This document shows positions 8,355-17,556 of a stretch of 64,000 bases of DNA, in pieces. Position 1 is the stretch's first letter, and every line of letters begins with the position of its first letter. A model generated the notes under the pieces. That model was not told where the DNA came from, ran no database searches, and saw only the letters and a program-made list of their open reading frames with translations. The stretch lies in contig NZ_CP028913.1 of the NCBI RefSeq assembly GCF_003070885.1, forward strand, positions 1,054,001 to 1,118,000, in the 5' to 3' direction. Made by a program: the position numbers and the translations under genes. The DNA comes from Agromyces badenianii. Its GTDB lineage: Bacteria; Actinomycetota; Actinomycetes; Actinomycetales; Microbacteriaceae.

Positions 8355-9523
8355 CTCACCGACAGGGCACAGCCCAGCAGACGGCGGATGCCGCGGCATC
8401 CGTTCCCACGACGGCGCCGACCCGCACCGCGGCATCCGATCGGCGAACCCTGTGGCTCGCCATCGGCGGCGCGGCACTCGTGGCGCTGCTCGCCGTACTT
8501 CCGCTCCTCGCGATCGACATTCCGGGTGTGCTGCCCGGCCCGACGTACACGCCGGGTACGTTGCAGCTGCTCGCCTACGCGATGCTCATCGCCGCCCTCG
8601 CGCTCAGCTACCGCATGATGTTCGGCCTCGCGGGGCTGTTGTCGTTCGGGCACGCGCTCTTCTTCGCGGCCGGTGCCTACGGGCTCGGCATCACGCTCGA
8701 CGCGTTCGCCCCCGTCGACTGGCCGAGCGAGCTCATCTTCCTGGGCTCGATCGTCGTCACGCTCGTGCTGGGCCTCGTGCTCGCCGCGACCGTCGGGGCG
8801 CTCGCGCTCCGGGTCACCGGCATCTCGTTCGCGATGGTGACCCTCGCCTTCGCGCAGGCAGGCTCGGTGATCATCCGGCGCAATCCCGGCGGAGCGACGG
8901 GCGGCGACGAGGGCCTCTCGCTCGACATCACGAACGTGCCTGACGCGCTCGTCGGCGTGCTCAACACCCGCAACCTCTACTGGGTCGCACTCGGGGTGCT
9001 CGTCTTCGTGTACCTCGTGGTGCTCTGGGTCGAGAAGAGCCGGGCCGGGCACGTCGCGGAGGCGACCCGCGAGAACGAGCTGCGGGTGCGTGTCATCGGC
9101 ATCCGGCCCTACAACGTCAAGCTCCTCGTCTTCATCGTCGCCTCGGTTCTCGCGGCGGTCGCGGGCATGGGCTACCTGCTGCTGCAATCGGGAGCATCCC
9201 CGCGCGTTGCGACGGCCGACTTCACCCTCACCCTCCTCGTCATCGTCGTGCTCGGCGGGGTGGGGTATCGCTGGGGCGCGATCGTGGGCGGTATCGTCTA
9301 CACACTGCTCGACCAGCGACTGACGGCGCTCGCAGGCTCGGACGCGATCGCGGCCCTGCCCGATGTGCTCCGGATCCCGCTCTCTGAGCCGTTGTTCATT
9401 CTGGGAACGCTCTTCATCCTCGTGGTGCTGTTCCTGCCCGGGGGGATCGCGGGGCTCCCGCAGCGCATCCGCACGGGGCGGAAGCAGCACCCGGCCGAAG
9501 CGGAGGAGACCGCAGATGCCTGA
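8351..9523 (+). CDS. livM: Liv-type ABC transporter permease (LivM-like)
   Basis: A 390-residue second permease. A cytosolic N-terminus of about 35 residues rich in Ala/Thr precedes the membrane core. The core contains the LivM hallmarks GLAGLLSFGHALFFAAGAYG, GISFAMVTLAFAQ and the coupling loop ATRENELRVRVIGI. The ATG at 8351 overlaps the livH stop by four bases. The 3' end overlaps the acyl-CoA synthetase start by eight bases, so the ligase is translated with the transporter. Confidence 0.94.
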   Translation: MTHRQGTAQQTADAAASVPTTAPTRTAASDRRTLWLAIGGAALVALLAVLPLLAIDIPGVLPGPTYTPGTLQLLAYAMLIAALALSYRMMFGLAGLLSFGHALFFAAGAYGLGITLDAFAPVDWPSELIFLGSIVVTLVLGLVLAATVGALALRVTGISFAMVTLAFAQAGSVIIRRNPGGATGGDEGLSLDITNVPDALVGVLNTRNLYWVALGVLVFVYLVVLWVEKSRAGHVAEATRENELRVRVIGIRPYNVKLLVFIVASVLAAVAGMGYLLLQSGASPRVATADFTLTLLVIVVLGGVGYRWGAIVGGIVYTLLDQRLTALAGSDAIAALPDVLRIPLSEPLFILGTLFILVVLFLPGGIAGLPQRIRTGRKQHPAEAEETADA

Positions 9524-11105
9524 CGCACTCCACACCCTGGGGCGGTGGACGCACGACCGCGCCCGAGCCACCCCAGAGCGCATCGCGATCGACGATCGCG
9601 GCGTCGTCGTCAGCTACCGCGAGCTCGACGAGCGTGCCGAGCGGCTCGCGGCGGCGTTCCGGGCCGCGGGTTTCACGATCGGCGACCGCGTGGCGACCCT
9701 CACGGGCAACAGCGCCGACCAGGTCGTGCTCTTCTTCGCCTGCGCGAAGGCCGGCCTCGTGCTCGTGCCGCTCTCGTGGCGGCTCGCTCCGCGGGAGCTC
9801 GCCGCCCAGCTCGAGATCGCCGAGCCGGCGCTGCTCCTCGTCGAGAGCGAATTCGAGTCGCTCGCCCGGGCGACGCTCGCCCGGGTCGTGCGCCGCGTCC
9901 CCGTCACCGCACTCGGCGCCCACGGCGTCGAATCCGAGGTGCCGGCGCCGGCGAGGGACGGCGCGGCCGCGCCGGCCACACGCACCGAGGTCGCCGACGA
10001 CGATGCGCTCCTCATCATCTTCACCTCGGGCACCACGGCCACGCCGAAAGGAGCCGTGCTCACGCACGCCAACTGCTTCTGGACGAACCTGTCGTTCTCG
10101 CGCATCTCCGAGCTCCGCGCGGCAGACACGGTGCTCGCGGTCATGCCGCAGTACCACGTCGGCGGATGGAACATCCAGCCGCTGCTCGCATGGTGGACGG
10201 GCGCCACGGTCGTGCTCGAGCGCACCTTCGAGCCCGGTCGGGTGCTGCACCTCATCCAGGAGCGCGGCATCACCACGATGATGGGCGTGCCCGCGAACTA
10301 CCTCTTCCTCGCCCAGCACCCCGACTTCGCCCGCACGGACCTCTCGAGCCTCGAGCACGCGATCGTCGGCGGCGCGCCGATGGCGCCGGCGCTGCTGCGA
10401 ACCTGGCACGACCGCGGCGTCGCCCTCGCCCAGGGCTACGGACTCACCGAGGCCTCGCCCAACGTGCTCTGCCTGCCCGATGAAGACGCGCGCAGCCGCG
10501 CCGGATCGGCGGGCAAGCCCTACCCGCACGTCGACGTCGCCGTCGCCGACCCGGTGACCGGCGAACGCCTCGACGGCGAGGCCGACGGCGAGCTGCTCGT
10601 GCACGGACCCTCGGTCTTCGCCGGGTACTTCCGCGACCCGGCGGGCACTGCGGCGGCCCTGCACGACGGTTGGCTGCACACGGGGGATCTCGTGCGCCGC
10701 GACGCCGACGGCTACTTCACGATCGTCGACCGCATCAAGGACGTCTACATCTCCGGCGGCGAGGGCGTCGCCCCCGCCGAGGTGGAGGCCGTGCTGCTCG
10801 GCCATCCGGCCGTCGCCGACGTCGCCGTCGTCGGCGTGCCCGACGAGCGCTGGGGCGAGGTCGGCGTCGCCTGGGTCGTCATCGGCCGAGGCCGGGTCGC
10901 GGATGCTGCAGAGCTCATCGATTTCGCCCGTGACTCGCTCGCCCGCTTCAAGGTGCCGCGCGACGTGCACGTCGTCGATGAACTGCCGCGATCGACGGCC
11001 GGCAAGGTGCTGCGCCGGGTGCTCGTCGAGCGCTCCATCAGGTCGGCCGCCGCCCCAGCCACATCGGAGCCCGGCACCATGCACCACCGAGAGGACGCAC
11101 GATGA
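9516..11105 (+). CDS. AMP-forming acyl-CoA synthetase
   Basis: A 529-residue adenylate-forming ligase that would activate a carboxylic acid to its CoA thioester with ATP. The phosphate-binding loop TSGTTATPKG is at 170-179, GYGLTEASPN is the A5-type motif, DGWLHTGDL carries the AMP-ribose-binding Asp, and the C-terminal catalytic Lys is in STAGKVLRR. It starts at an ATG within the end of livM. The location between importer and dehydrogenase suggests that the imported substrate, or one of its products, enters as a free short- or medium-chain acid. Substrate specificity cannot be read from the motifs. Acetoacetyl-CoA synthetases are longer (about 650 residues), so it is probably not that enzyme. 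Confidence 0.92.
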   Translation: MPDALHTLGRWTHDRARATPERIAIDDRGVVVSYRELDERAERLAAAFRAAGFTIGDRVATLTGNSADQVVLFFACAKAGLVLVPLSWRLAPRELAAQLEIAEPALLLVESEFESLARATLARVVRRVPVTALGAHGVESEVPAPARDGAAAPATRTEVADDDALLIIFTSGTTATPKGAVLTHANCFWTNLSFSRISELRAADTVLAVMPQYHVGGWNIQPLLAWWTGATVVLERTFEPGRVLHLIQERGITTMMGVPANYLFLAQHPDFARTDLSSLEHAIVGGAPMAPALLRTWHDRGVALAQGYGLTEASPNVLCLPDEDARSRAGSAGKPYPHVDVAVADPVTGERLDGEADGELLVHGPSVFAGYFRDPAGTAAALHDGWLHTGDLVRRDADGYFTIVDRIKDVYISGGEGVAPAEVEAVLLGHPAVADVAVVGVPDERWGEVGVAWVVIGRGRVADAAELIDFARDSLARFKVPRDVHVVDELPRSTAGKVLRRVLVERSIRSAAAPATSEPGTMHHREDAR

Positions 11106-11809
11106 GCGCCGCACCCCGCACCGCACGGGGCGAGAAGACCCGCCGCCGCCTGCTTGAGGCCGCAGAGCACGTGTTCGCTGCGCACGGCTACCACGAGGCA
11201 TCCGTCTCGCGCATCACCGAGCGCGCCGGTGTCGGCCAGGGCACGTTCTACCTGTACTTCACCACGAAGCTCGACATCTTCAACGAGCTCGTCGAAGACC
11301 TGAACCATCGTGTGCGGCAGGCCATGAGCGAAGGGTCTCGTGGTGCGAGGAACCGCATCGAGGCCGAACGTGCAGGATTCGCGGCGTTCTTCCGATTCAC
11401 GGCGGAGCACCCGGCGCTCTACCGGGTCGTGCGCGAGGCCGAGCTCGTCTCGCCCGACGCGCTGCGGCTGCACTACACGCGCATCGTCGACGGGTACATC
11501 GACGGTCTGCGGGAGGCGAGCGACGACGGCGAGATCGGCGACATCGACCCGACCGTCGCGGCCTGGGCGCTCATGGGCATCGGCGAGATGATCGGCATGC
11601 GCTGGGTGCTCTGGGGCGACGGTGATGCTGCTCCGGGCAACGACGCCGACCCGACGGCGAGCGGCACCCGGGCGGTGCCGCCGGAGGTGCTCGACGAGAT
11701 GATGCGCTTCATCGAGGGGGCACTCGGTCGCCCGACCGCCGGCCGGAATCGGATGAGCGGCGATGACATCGAACCGCGCAGCGACGCGGCAGGCAAGGAG
11801 GAATCGTGA
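11102..11809 (+). CDS. TetR-family transcriptional regulator
   Basis: A 235-residue repressor. The N-terminal helix-turn-helix spans about residues 8-58 (GEKTRRRLLEAAEHVFAAHG ... GVGQGTFYLYFTTK). The ligand-binding helical domain follows, with a loosely conserved, acidic C-terminus. It overlaps the ligase stop by four bases and its own stop overlaps the dehydrogenase start, so it is made from the operon it probably controls. The inverted repeat at 4641-4660 is its likely operator. The inducer is probably a CoA ester or acid of the pathway; this is inference. Confidence 0.92.
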   Translation: MSAAPRTARGEKTRRRLLEAAEHVFAAHGYHEASVSRITERAGVGQGTFYLYFTTKLDIFNELVEDLNHRVRQAMSEGSRGARNRIEAERAGFAAFFRFTAEHPALYRVVREAELVSPDALRLHYTRIVDGYIDGLREASDDGEIGDIDPTVAAWALMGIGEMIGMRWVLWGDGDAAPGNDADPTASGTRAVPPEVLDEMMRFIEGALGRPTAGRNRMSGDDIEPRSDAAGKEES

Positions 11810-12552
11810 CCGATCTCAGCGGGCGCCGAGCGCTCGTCACCGGGGGAGCGAGTGGCATCGGCGAGGCCTGTGCCCGCGCGTTCGCCGAAGCCGGCGCCCA
11901 CGTCACCATCGCCGACCTCAATGGGGAGGCCGCCGAACGCGTGGCCGCCGAACTCGACGGCGAGGCATGGCAGGTCGACCTCGGCGACACCGCCGCGCTC
12001 GCCGAGCTCTCGCTCGACGCCGACATCCTCGTCAACAACGCCGGTATCCAGCACGTGCGCCCCATCGAGGAGTTCGAGCCCGAGCGTTTCGCATTCATCA
12101 TGCGACTCATGCTCGAGTCGCCGTTCCTGCTCATCAGGGCCGCCCTTCCCGGCATGTACGAACGCGGCTTCGGCCGGGTCGTCAACATCTCGAGCGTGCA
12201 CGGGCTGCGGGCCTCGCCGTTCAAGTCGGCCTACGTCGCCGCGAAGCACGGCCTCGAGGGGCTCTCGAAGGTCACCGCCCTCGAAGGCGGACCGCACGGC
12301 GTCACCTCGAACTGCATCAACCCCGCCTACGTACGCACCCCGCTCGTCGAGCAGCAGATCGCCGACCAGGCGAGGCTGCACGGCATCTCCGAAGCAGAGG
12401 TCGTGCCGAAGGTGATGCTCACCGAGTCGGCCGTGAAGCGACTCGTTGAGCCCGAGGAGGTGGCGAGTCTCGCGCTCTGGCTCGCCGGTCCGGCCGCCGG
12501 CATGGTGACGGGCGCGAGCTACACGATCGACGGCGGATGGAGCGCCAGGTGA
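11806..12552 (+). CDS. 3-hydroxybutyrate dehydrogenase-like short-chain dehydrogenase
   Basis: A 248-residue SDR. The cofactor motif TGGASGIG is at 12-19, NNAG at 77-80, and the catalytic triad is Ser130, Tyr143 and Lys147 (NISSVHGLRASPFKSAYVAAK). Overall it resembles D-3-hydroxybutyrate dehydrogenases (VHGLxASPFKSAYVAAKHGL, end GxxYTIDGGWSAR). It would oxidise 3-hydroxybutyrate to acetoacetate with NAD+. The neighbouring 3-ketoacid CoA-transferase and thiolase, which take acetoacetate onward, support that reading. The GTG start overlaps the tetR stop. A different 3-hydroxyacid substrate remains possible. Confidence 0.88.
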   Translation: MTDLSGRRALVTGGASGIGEACARAFAEAGAHVTIADLNGEAAERVAAELDGEAWQVDLGDTAALAELSLDADILVNNAGIQHVRPIEEFEPERFAFIMRLMLESPFLLIRAALPGMYERGFGRVVNISSVHGLRASPFKSAYVAAKHGLEGLSKVTALEGGPHGVTSNCINPAYVRTPLVEQQIADQARLHGISEAEVVPKVMLTESAVKRLVEPEEVASLALWLAGPAAGMVTGASYTIDGGWSAR

Positions 12553-13448
12553 CCTCGACCACCTTCACGGCGCCCGTCGAGGGCGGCCTGCTGGCCGGCG
12601 GCCAATGGCGGTCGGATGCCCCGGGCCTGCCGGTGCTCGCCGTGCACGGGATCTCGGCGACCCACCGCAACTGGGATCTCGTGGCCGACGGCCTCGGCTC
12701 GCATCGCGTGATCGCACCCGATCTGCGCGGTCGAGGCCGCAGCAACGCGCTGCCCGGCCCCTACGGCCTCGAACGGCACGCCGACGACGTCGCGGCGATG
12801 CTCGACGGTCTCGGTGTCGACCGGGTCTACGTGCTCGGTCACTCGATGGGTGCGTTCGTGTCGGTGCGATTCGCCGAGCGGCACCCTGACCGGGTCATGG
12901 GCCTCGCGCTCGTCGACGGCGGACTGCCGGTGCCGAACCCCGCGGGCGTGCCCGAGGAGGAACTGCCTGCGCTGCTGCTCGGCCCGGCGCTCGAACGGCT
13001 CTCGATGACGTTCCCCGATCGGGCCGCCTACGTCGACTTCTGGCGGCGGCATCCGGCGCTCGGCCCGTACTGGAACGCGTGGATCGAGGCCTACGTCCAG
13101 TACGACCTCGACGGCGAGGAGCCGACGCTGCGGAGCTCGGCCGTCGCTGCCGCCGTCGCCGAGAACGCGATGCAGCTCGACGGATCGAGCGGCTATCTCG
13201 AGGCGCTCGAGGCGCTGCCCGGCCCGGTCGACTTCTTTCGCGCGCCCCGCGGCCTGCAAGACGAGGCGCCGCTCTACCCCGAGGCACTCGTCGCCGAGTG
13301 GGCCGAGCGGATGCCGCGGCTAGCCGTGCACGACATCCCCGATGTCAATCACTACACGATCGTCATGACCGAGCCCGGCGCGGGTAGCGTGATCCCTGTG
13401 ATCCGTGCCCGCATCGAGGCGGCGGAAACACAGGAAGGTGCATCGTGA
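12549..13448 (+). CDS. Alpha/beta hydrolase
   Basis: A 299-residue serine hydrolase with the oxyanion HG motif at AVHGISATHRNW, nucleophile elbow GHSMG (Ser99) and a C-terminal His in DVNHYTIV. The start is a GTG overlapping the dehydrogenase stop; an ATG four codons upstream is also in frame. Stop and start overlap again with the CoA-transferase A gene. It could hydrolyse an ester or lactone so that the product enters the pathway, for example a 3-hydroxybutyrate oligomer or ester. That is inferred from context only; no family more specific than alpha/beta hydrolase is recognised. Confidence 0.88.
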   Translation: MTSTTFTAPVEGGLLAGGQWRSDAPGLPVLAVHGISATHRNWDLVADGLGSHRVIAPDLRGRGRSNALPGPYGLERHADDVAAMLDGLGVDRVYVLGHSMGAFVSVRFAERHPDRVMGLALVDGGLPVPNPAGVPEEELPALLLGPALERLSMTFPDRAAYVDFWRRHPALGPYWNAWIEAYVQYDLDGEEPTLRSSAVAAAVAENAMQLDGSSGYLEALEALPGPVDFFRAPRGLQDEAPLYPEALVAEWAERMPRLAVHDIPDVNHYTIVMTEPGAGSVIPVIRARIEAAETQEGAS

Positions 13449-14218
13449 CACTCGACAAAGTCGTCGGGTCCGCTCAAGAGGCGGTCTCCGACATCCCTTC
13501 GGGCTCCAGTCTCGCCGTCGGCGGGTTCGGGCTCTGCGGCATCCCGATGGTGCTGATCCAGGCCCTGCTCGACGCGGGGGTCGACGGGCTCTCCGTCGTC
13601 TCGAACAACTGCGGCGTCGACGACTGGGGTCTCGGGGTGCTGCTCGCGAAGCAGCGCATCGCGAAGATGACCTCGTCGTACGTCGGCGAGAACAAGGAGT
13701 TCGAGCGGCAGTACCTCAGCGGTGAGCTCGAGCTCGAACTCACCCCGCAGGGCACGCTCGCCGAGAAGCTGCGAGCGGGCGGCAGCGGCATCGCGGCGTT
13801 CTTCACCCAGACCGGCGTCGGCACGCAGGTCGCCGAGGGCGGGCTTCCGAGGCGCTACAACGCCGACGGGTCGATCGCCGTCGCGAGCCCGGTCAAACCC
13901 GTGCAGACCTTCGACGTCGCCGGCGTGCCGCGCGAGTTCGTGCTCGAAGAGGCGATCACGACCGACTTCTCGCTCGTGCACGCGCTGAAGGGCGACCGGT
14001 ACGGCAACCTCGTCTTCGACAAGTCGGCGCGCAACTTCTCGCCGCTCGCGGCGATGGCGGGCCGGGTCTGCATCGCCCAGGTCGAGGAGGTCGTCGAGGC
14101 CGGCGAACTCGACCCCGACGCCGTGCACCTGCCCGGCATCTACGTCGACCGCGTCGTCGTCGTCGGCCACGACATCGAGAAGCGCATCGAACGTCGCACC
14201 GTACGAGAGGGGAACTGA
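13445..14218 (+). CDS. scoA: Succinyl-CoA:3-ketoacid CoA-transferase subunit A
   Basis: A 257-residue alpha subunit of the class I CoA-transferase that converts acetoacetate and succinyl-CoA to acetoacetyl-CoA and succinate. It carries the family stretches [29 protein letters not shown] and [20 protein letters not shown], which match ScoA/SCOT rather than glutaconate or acetate transferases. A 3-oxoadipate transferase (PcaI) is the closest alternative, but no protocatechuate genes are present. The GTG start overlaps the hydrolase stop, and subunit B follows after one base. Confidence 0.93.
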   Translation: MTLDKVVGSAQEAVSDIPSGSSLAVGGFGLCGIPMVLIQALLDAGVDGLSVVSNNCGVDDWGLGVLLAKQRIAKMTSSYVGENKEFERQYLSGELELELTPQGTLAEKLRAGGSGIAAFFTQTGVGTQVAEGGLPRRYNADGSIAVASPVKPVQTFDVAGVPREFVLEEAITTDFSLVHALKGDRYGNLVFDKSARNFSPLAAMAGRVCIAQVEEVVEAGELDPDAVHLPGIYVDRVVVVGHDIEKRIERRTVREGN

Positions 14219-14219
14219 G

Positions 14220-14852
14220 ATGGCACTGACCCGCTTCGAGATGGCCGCCAGGGCCGCCCGCGAGCTCGCCGACGGCTCCTACGTGAACCTCGGAATCGGC
14301 CTGCCCACGCTCGTGCCGAACTACGTGCCCGACGGGGTCACGATCCTGCTGCAATCCGAGAACGGCATTCTCGGCGTCGGGCCGTACCCGACCGACGACG
14401 CCGTCGACCCCGACCTCATCAACGCGGGCAAGGAGACGGTGACGGTGCTGCCCGGAGCCGCGTACTTCGATTCGGCGGCGAGTTTCGGCATGATCCGCGG
14501 CGGCAAGATCGACGCCGCGATCCTCGGTGCCATGCAGGTGTCGGCGGCGGGCGACCTCGCCAACTGGATGATCCCCGGCAAGATGGTGAAGGGCCCGGGC
14601 GGCGCCATGGACCTCGTGCACGGCGCGCGCCGCAAGATCGTGCTCATGGAGCACGTCGCGAAAGACGGCTCGCCGAAGATCGTGCACGAGTGTTCGCTGC
14701 CGCTCACGGGTCGCGGCGTCGTCGACCGGATCATCACCGACCTCGCCGTCATCGACGTGACCCCCGAAGGGCTGCGGCTCGTCGAATGCGCCCCCGGCGT
14801 GAGCGTGGACGAGGTCGTCGCGGCCACCGAGCCATCCCTCATCACCGACTGA
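14220..14852 (+). CDS. scoB: Succinyl-CoA:3-ketoacid CoA-transferase subunit B
   Basis: A 210-residue beta subunit. The catalytic glutamate that forms the CoA thioester is Glu47 in [37 protein letters not shown] and [15 protein letters not shown] are standard for the family. The start follows GAGAGGGG in the end of scoA. It acts with ScoA as a heterotetramer in the cytosol. Confidence 0.94.
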   Translation: MALTRFEMAARAARELADGSYVNLGIGLPTLVPNYVPDGVTILLQSENGILGVGPYPTDDAVDPDLINAGKETVTVLPGAAYFDSAASFGMIRGGKIDAAILGAMQVSAAGDLANWMIPGKMVKGPGGAMDLVHGARRKIVLMEHVAKDGSPKIVHECSLPLTGRGVVDRIITDLAVIDVTPEGLRLVECAPGVSVDEVVAATEPSLITD

Positions 14853-14867
14853 CCGGAAGGCGCACGC

Positions 14868-15917
14868 ATGGTCGAAACGATCTTCCGCGGCATCCGCACC
14901 CACCAGGTCGAGACCCCGCGCCTCGCCGCGGGCGTACTCGAACGGCGAGCGGAATCCCCGGCGAAGACCGTCGTCTTCGTGCACGGCAACGTCTCGTCGT
15001 CGTTGTTCTGGCAGCCGACGATGCTCGCATTGCCGCCCGAGATCGCCGCCTACGCCGTCGACCTGCGCGGATTCGGTGACAGCGAGACCCTGCCCGTCGA
15101 TGCCACCCGCGGCCTTCGGGACTTCTCCGACGACGTGGCATCCGTCGTCGACGCCCTCGATCTCGGCGCCGTGCATCTCGTCGGCTGGAGCATGGGCGGC
15201 GGCGTGGTCATGCAGCTCCTGCTCGATCGGCCCGAGCTGGTCGCGAGCCTCACGCTGCAGTCGACGGTGTCGCCGTTCGGCTTCGGCGGAACCGCGCTCG
15301 ACGGCTCTCTGCTCACCCCGGATGCGGCGGGCACCGGTGGCGGGGGAGTGAACCCCGATTTCGTGGCGAGGCTCGCGGCCGGCGACCGAAGCGACGAGGC
15401 CGGCTCGCCACGGGCCGTGTACCGCTCGAGCTACGTTGCCCCGGGTTTCGTCTCGGAGCATGAAGACGTCTGGGTCGAGTCGATGCTCTCGACCGCCATC
15501 GGCGCCGACAACTACCCCGGCGACTCGACCGCGACCGAGCATTGGCCGGGCTTCGCGCCGGGTGCTCACGGCGTGCTGAACACGATGGTGCCGACGGTCT
15601 TCGACACCTCGGGCATCGTCGATCTCGACGTGAAGCCGCCCGTGCTCTGGATCCACGGTGCCCAGGATGCGATCGTCGGCGACGCGTCGTTCTTCGACGC
15701 GAACCAGCTCGGCAGGGCGGGCGTCATCCCCGGGTGGCCGGGCGACGAGGTCGCCCCGCCGCAGCCGATGATCTCGCAGACCCGTGCCGTGCTCGCGCGG
15801 TACTCCGAGGCGGGCGGCGCGGTGACCGAGCTCGAACTCGAGAACTGCGGGCATTCGCCGCACCTCGAGCACCCGGAGGCGTTCCACGACGCGCTCGTGG
15901 CGCTGCTCTCCGACTGA
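14868..15917 (+). CDS. Alpha/beta hydrolase (second of the operon)
   Basis: A 349-residue hydrolase with VVFVHGNVSSSLFW as the oxyanion region, nucleophile elbow GWSMGGG (Ser108), an acid-bearing strand (IHGAQDAIV) and a C-terminal His in NCGHSPHLEHP. It starts 15 bases after scoB, with GGAAGG as ribosome binding site, so it is the last gene of the operon. It is longer than usual because of an insert around residues 140-215, which may form a lid over the active site. Its 3' part is repeated downstream: 131 bases (15744-15874) recur identically at 17587-17717. The substrate is unknown; the context suggests an ester of a hydroxy acid. Confidence 0.88.
   Translation: MVETIFRGIRTHQVETPRLAAGVLERRAESPAKTVVFVHGNVSSSLFWQPTMLALPPEIAAYAVDLRGFGDSETLPVDATRGLRDFSDDVASVVDALDLGAVHLVGWSMGGGVVMQLLLDRPELVASLTLQSTVSPFGFGGTALDGSLLTPDAAGTGGGGVNPDFVARLAAGDRSDEAGSPRAVYRSSYVAPGFVSEHEDVWVESMLSTAIGADNYPGDSTATEHWPGFAPGAHGVLNTMVPTVFDTSGIVDLDVKPPVLWIHGAQDAIVGDASFFDANQLGRAGVIPGWPGDEVAPPQPMISQTRAVLARYSEAGGAVTELELENCGHSPHLEHPEAFHDALVALLSD
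15744..15874 (+). repeat. First copy of a 131-base exact repeat
   Basis: Bases 15744-15874, inside the hydrolase gene, are identical to 17587-17717. On the left the similarity continues for about 30 bases with a C/T difference and a one-base indel. On the right it continues with several mismatches to the stop codon. Confidence 0.93.
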
Positions 15918-15972
15918 TCGACGGTGCCGGCCAACCGCATCAGGGTCGGCCCTGAGGAGCGGGCTCCGATCT

Positions 15973-16245
15973 GTGCCCGATTTCACACCGGTGCGCGGCG
16001 CCATCGCGGCCGCCGGAACGTTCGTGCTCGCGGCGGCCCTGCTCGCGGGCTGCTCTGCTGTTCCCCCTTCGCCGCCGGCGGCTGCGAGCGCGACGCCCGA
16101 CCCGACGCCGGATCCGATGGCCCAGGTGGTCGCCCTCGCGAGAGTCGCCCGCTCGACGCGCAGAGACGCGACCCGAAGAGCACAGGCGACCATGCGTGAT
16201 CGCAGCAGGCTCGAGCGCAGCTGCCGGAACCGGTGGGCACTATAG
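15973..16245 (+). pseudogene. Truncated lipoprotein gene, paralogue of the one at 17869
   Basis: From a GTG at 15973 the frame encodes a lipoprotein signal (FVLAAALLAGC) and a Pro/Ala tether ending in PDPTPDPMAQVVAL. The last ten or so of these residues are the same as in the complete lipoprotein at 17869. After the codon near 16137 the similarity stops and the frame continues into arginine-rich sequence unlike a lipoprotein, ending at 16245. It is best read as the 5' remnant of a lipoprotein gene that lost its 3' part when the neighbouring YihY segment arrived. It may still be expressed as a short peptide. Confidence 0.55.
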
Positions 16246-16392
16246 CGCGCGAATCGCCGGAACGGGAGTCCCTGTCTGCGATTCGAAGGGGAGCGAACAC
16301 TGGAGGCGCGGGCGGATCAGCACCCGTGAGGTCGGCGCCCTGCTCGCCCGGCATGGTCGTCGCCTCGAGCACCGTGTATCGAGGAGGAAACC

Positions 16393-17520
16393 GTGGCCGA
16401 CAAAGGAACGAGCCGAGAGCTGTCGGATGCCCCCGCACCTGACGACGACCGGAAGCCCGACTCACCCCGCGAGGTGACGAAGCGCTCGTGGATGTACGTT
16501 CTGCGCAAGAGCTTCCGCGAGTTCATCGACGACCAGTGCCCCGACCGTGCCGCGTCGCTGACCTACTACGGCGTGCTGGCGCTGTTCCCGAGCCTCCTCG
16601 CCCTCACCTCGCTGCTCGCGCTGGTGGGCCAGGGCCAGCGAGCGATCGACGCGCTGTTCGGCATCGTCGAGCAGGTGGCGCCCGGTCAGGCGCTCGACGT
16701 CATCCGCGAGCCGCTCGAAGACTTCAGCGCGTCGCCGGCCGCCGGACTCGGGTTCGTCACGGGTCTGCTGCTCGCGATCTGGTCCGCATCGGGGTACGTG
16801 GGGGCGTTCAGCCGCGCGATGAACCAGGTCTACGAGATCGACGAGGGGCGCCCGTTCTGGAAGCTCCGGCCAATGCAGCTCATCGTCACCGTCATCACGC
16901 TCCTGCTGATCGTCGTGATCGCCGTGATCCTCGTGATCTCAGGACCCGTCACGAATGCGATCGGCGACGCCATCGGTGCGGGCGAGGCCGTGAAGATCGT
17001 GTGGGAGATCGCGAAGTGGCCGTTGCTCGCGCTCGCCGTCATCCTCGCGATCGCGATCCTCTACTACGCCACCCCGAACGCGAAGCAGCCGAAGTTCCGC
17101 TGGATCAGCATCGGCGCGCTCGTCGCGATCGTTGCGCTCGTCATCGTCTCGGCCGGCTTCGCACTGTACGTCGCGAACTTCGCGAACTACGACCGCACCT
17201 ACGGATCGTTCGGCGGAGTCATCGTCTTCCTGTTGTGGTTGTGGCTCGCCAACTCCGCATTGCTCTTCGGTGCCGAGTTCGACGCGGAGCTCGAGCGCGG
17301 ACGGCAGCTCCAGGCCGGTATCGAGGCGGAGGAGGACATCCAGCTTCCGCCGCGCGATACGCGCAAGAGCGACAAGGCGGCGAAGAAGGAGCACGAGGAC
17401 ATCGAGATGGGGCGGCGGATCCGTCTCGAGCACGCCGACGACGCCGACGACGCCGACAGGGCCGATGTCGATACCGCGACCGGCGACGGGAGAAGTGCAC
17501 AGGAGCGCTCGCGGCGCTGA
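16393..17520 (+). CDS. YihY/BrkB family membrane protein
   Basis: A 375-residue membrane protein with about six hydrophobic segments and family stretches DRAASLTYYGVLALFPSLLAL, IWSASGYVGAFSRAMNQVYEI and FLLWLWLANSALLFGAEFDAE (PF03631). Both ends are charged and cytosolic; the C-terminus is a long Asp/Arg-rich tail. GAGGAGG lies 6 bases before the GTG start. The family was once annotated as RNase BN by mistake; its function is not settled. The gene is bracketed by the truncated lipoprotein remnant and a hydrolase fragment, which are partial copies of flanking genes. This suggests it was inserted or retained in a rearrangement. Confidence 0.92.
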   Translation: MADKGTSRELSDAPAPDDDRKPDSPREVTKRSWMYVLRKSFREFIDDQCPDRAASLTYYGVLALFPSLLALTSLLALVGQGQRAIDALFGIVEQVAPGQALDVIREPLEDFSASPAAGLGFVTGLLLAIWSASGYVGAFSRAMNQVYEIDEGRPFWKLRPMQLIVTVITLLLIVVIAVILVISGPVTNAIGDAIGAGEAVKIVWEIAKWPLLALAVILAIAILYYATPNAKQPKFRWISIGALVAIVALVIVSAGFALYVANFANYDRTYGSFGGVIVFLLWLWLANSALLFGAEFDAELERGRQLQAGIEAEEDIQLPPRDTRKSDKAAKKEHEDIEMGRRIRLEHADDADDADRADVDTATGDGRSAQERSRR

Positions 17521-17556
17521 CGGGCATGCCGAAGCGCGGCTGCCGACGAGAGCCCG

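Noticed and set aside
13445..15917. A beta-ketoadipate (pca) pathway reading of the CoA-transferase and hydrolase genes
   Set aside because: No protocatechuate dioxygenase, cycloisomerase or decarboxylase gene is present; the transferase stretches match ScoA/ScoB and a 3-hydroxybutyrate-type dehydrogenase is in the operon.
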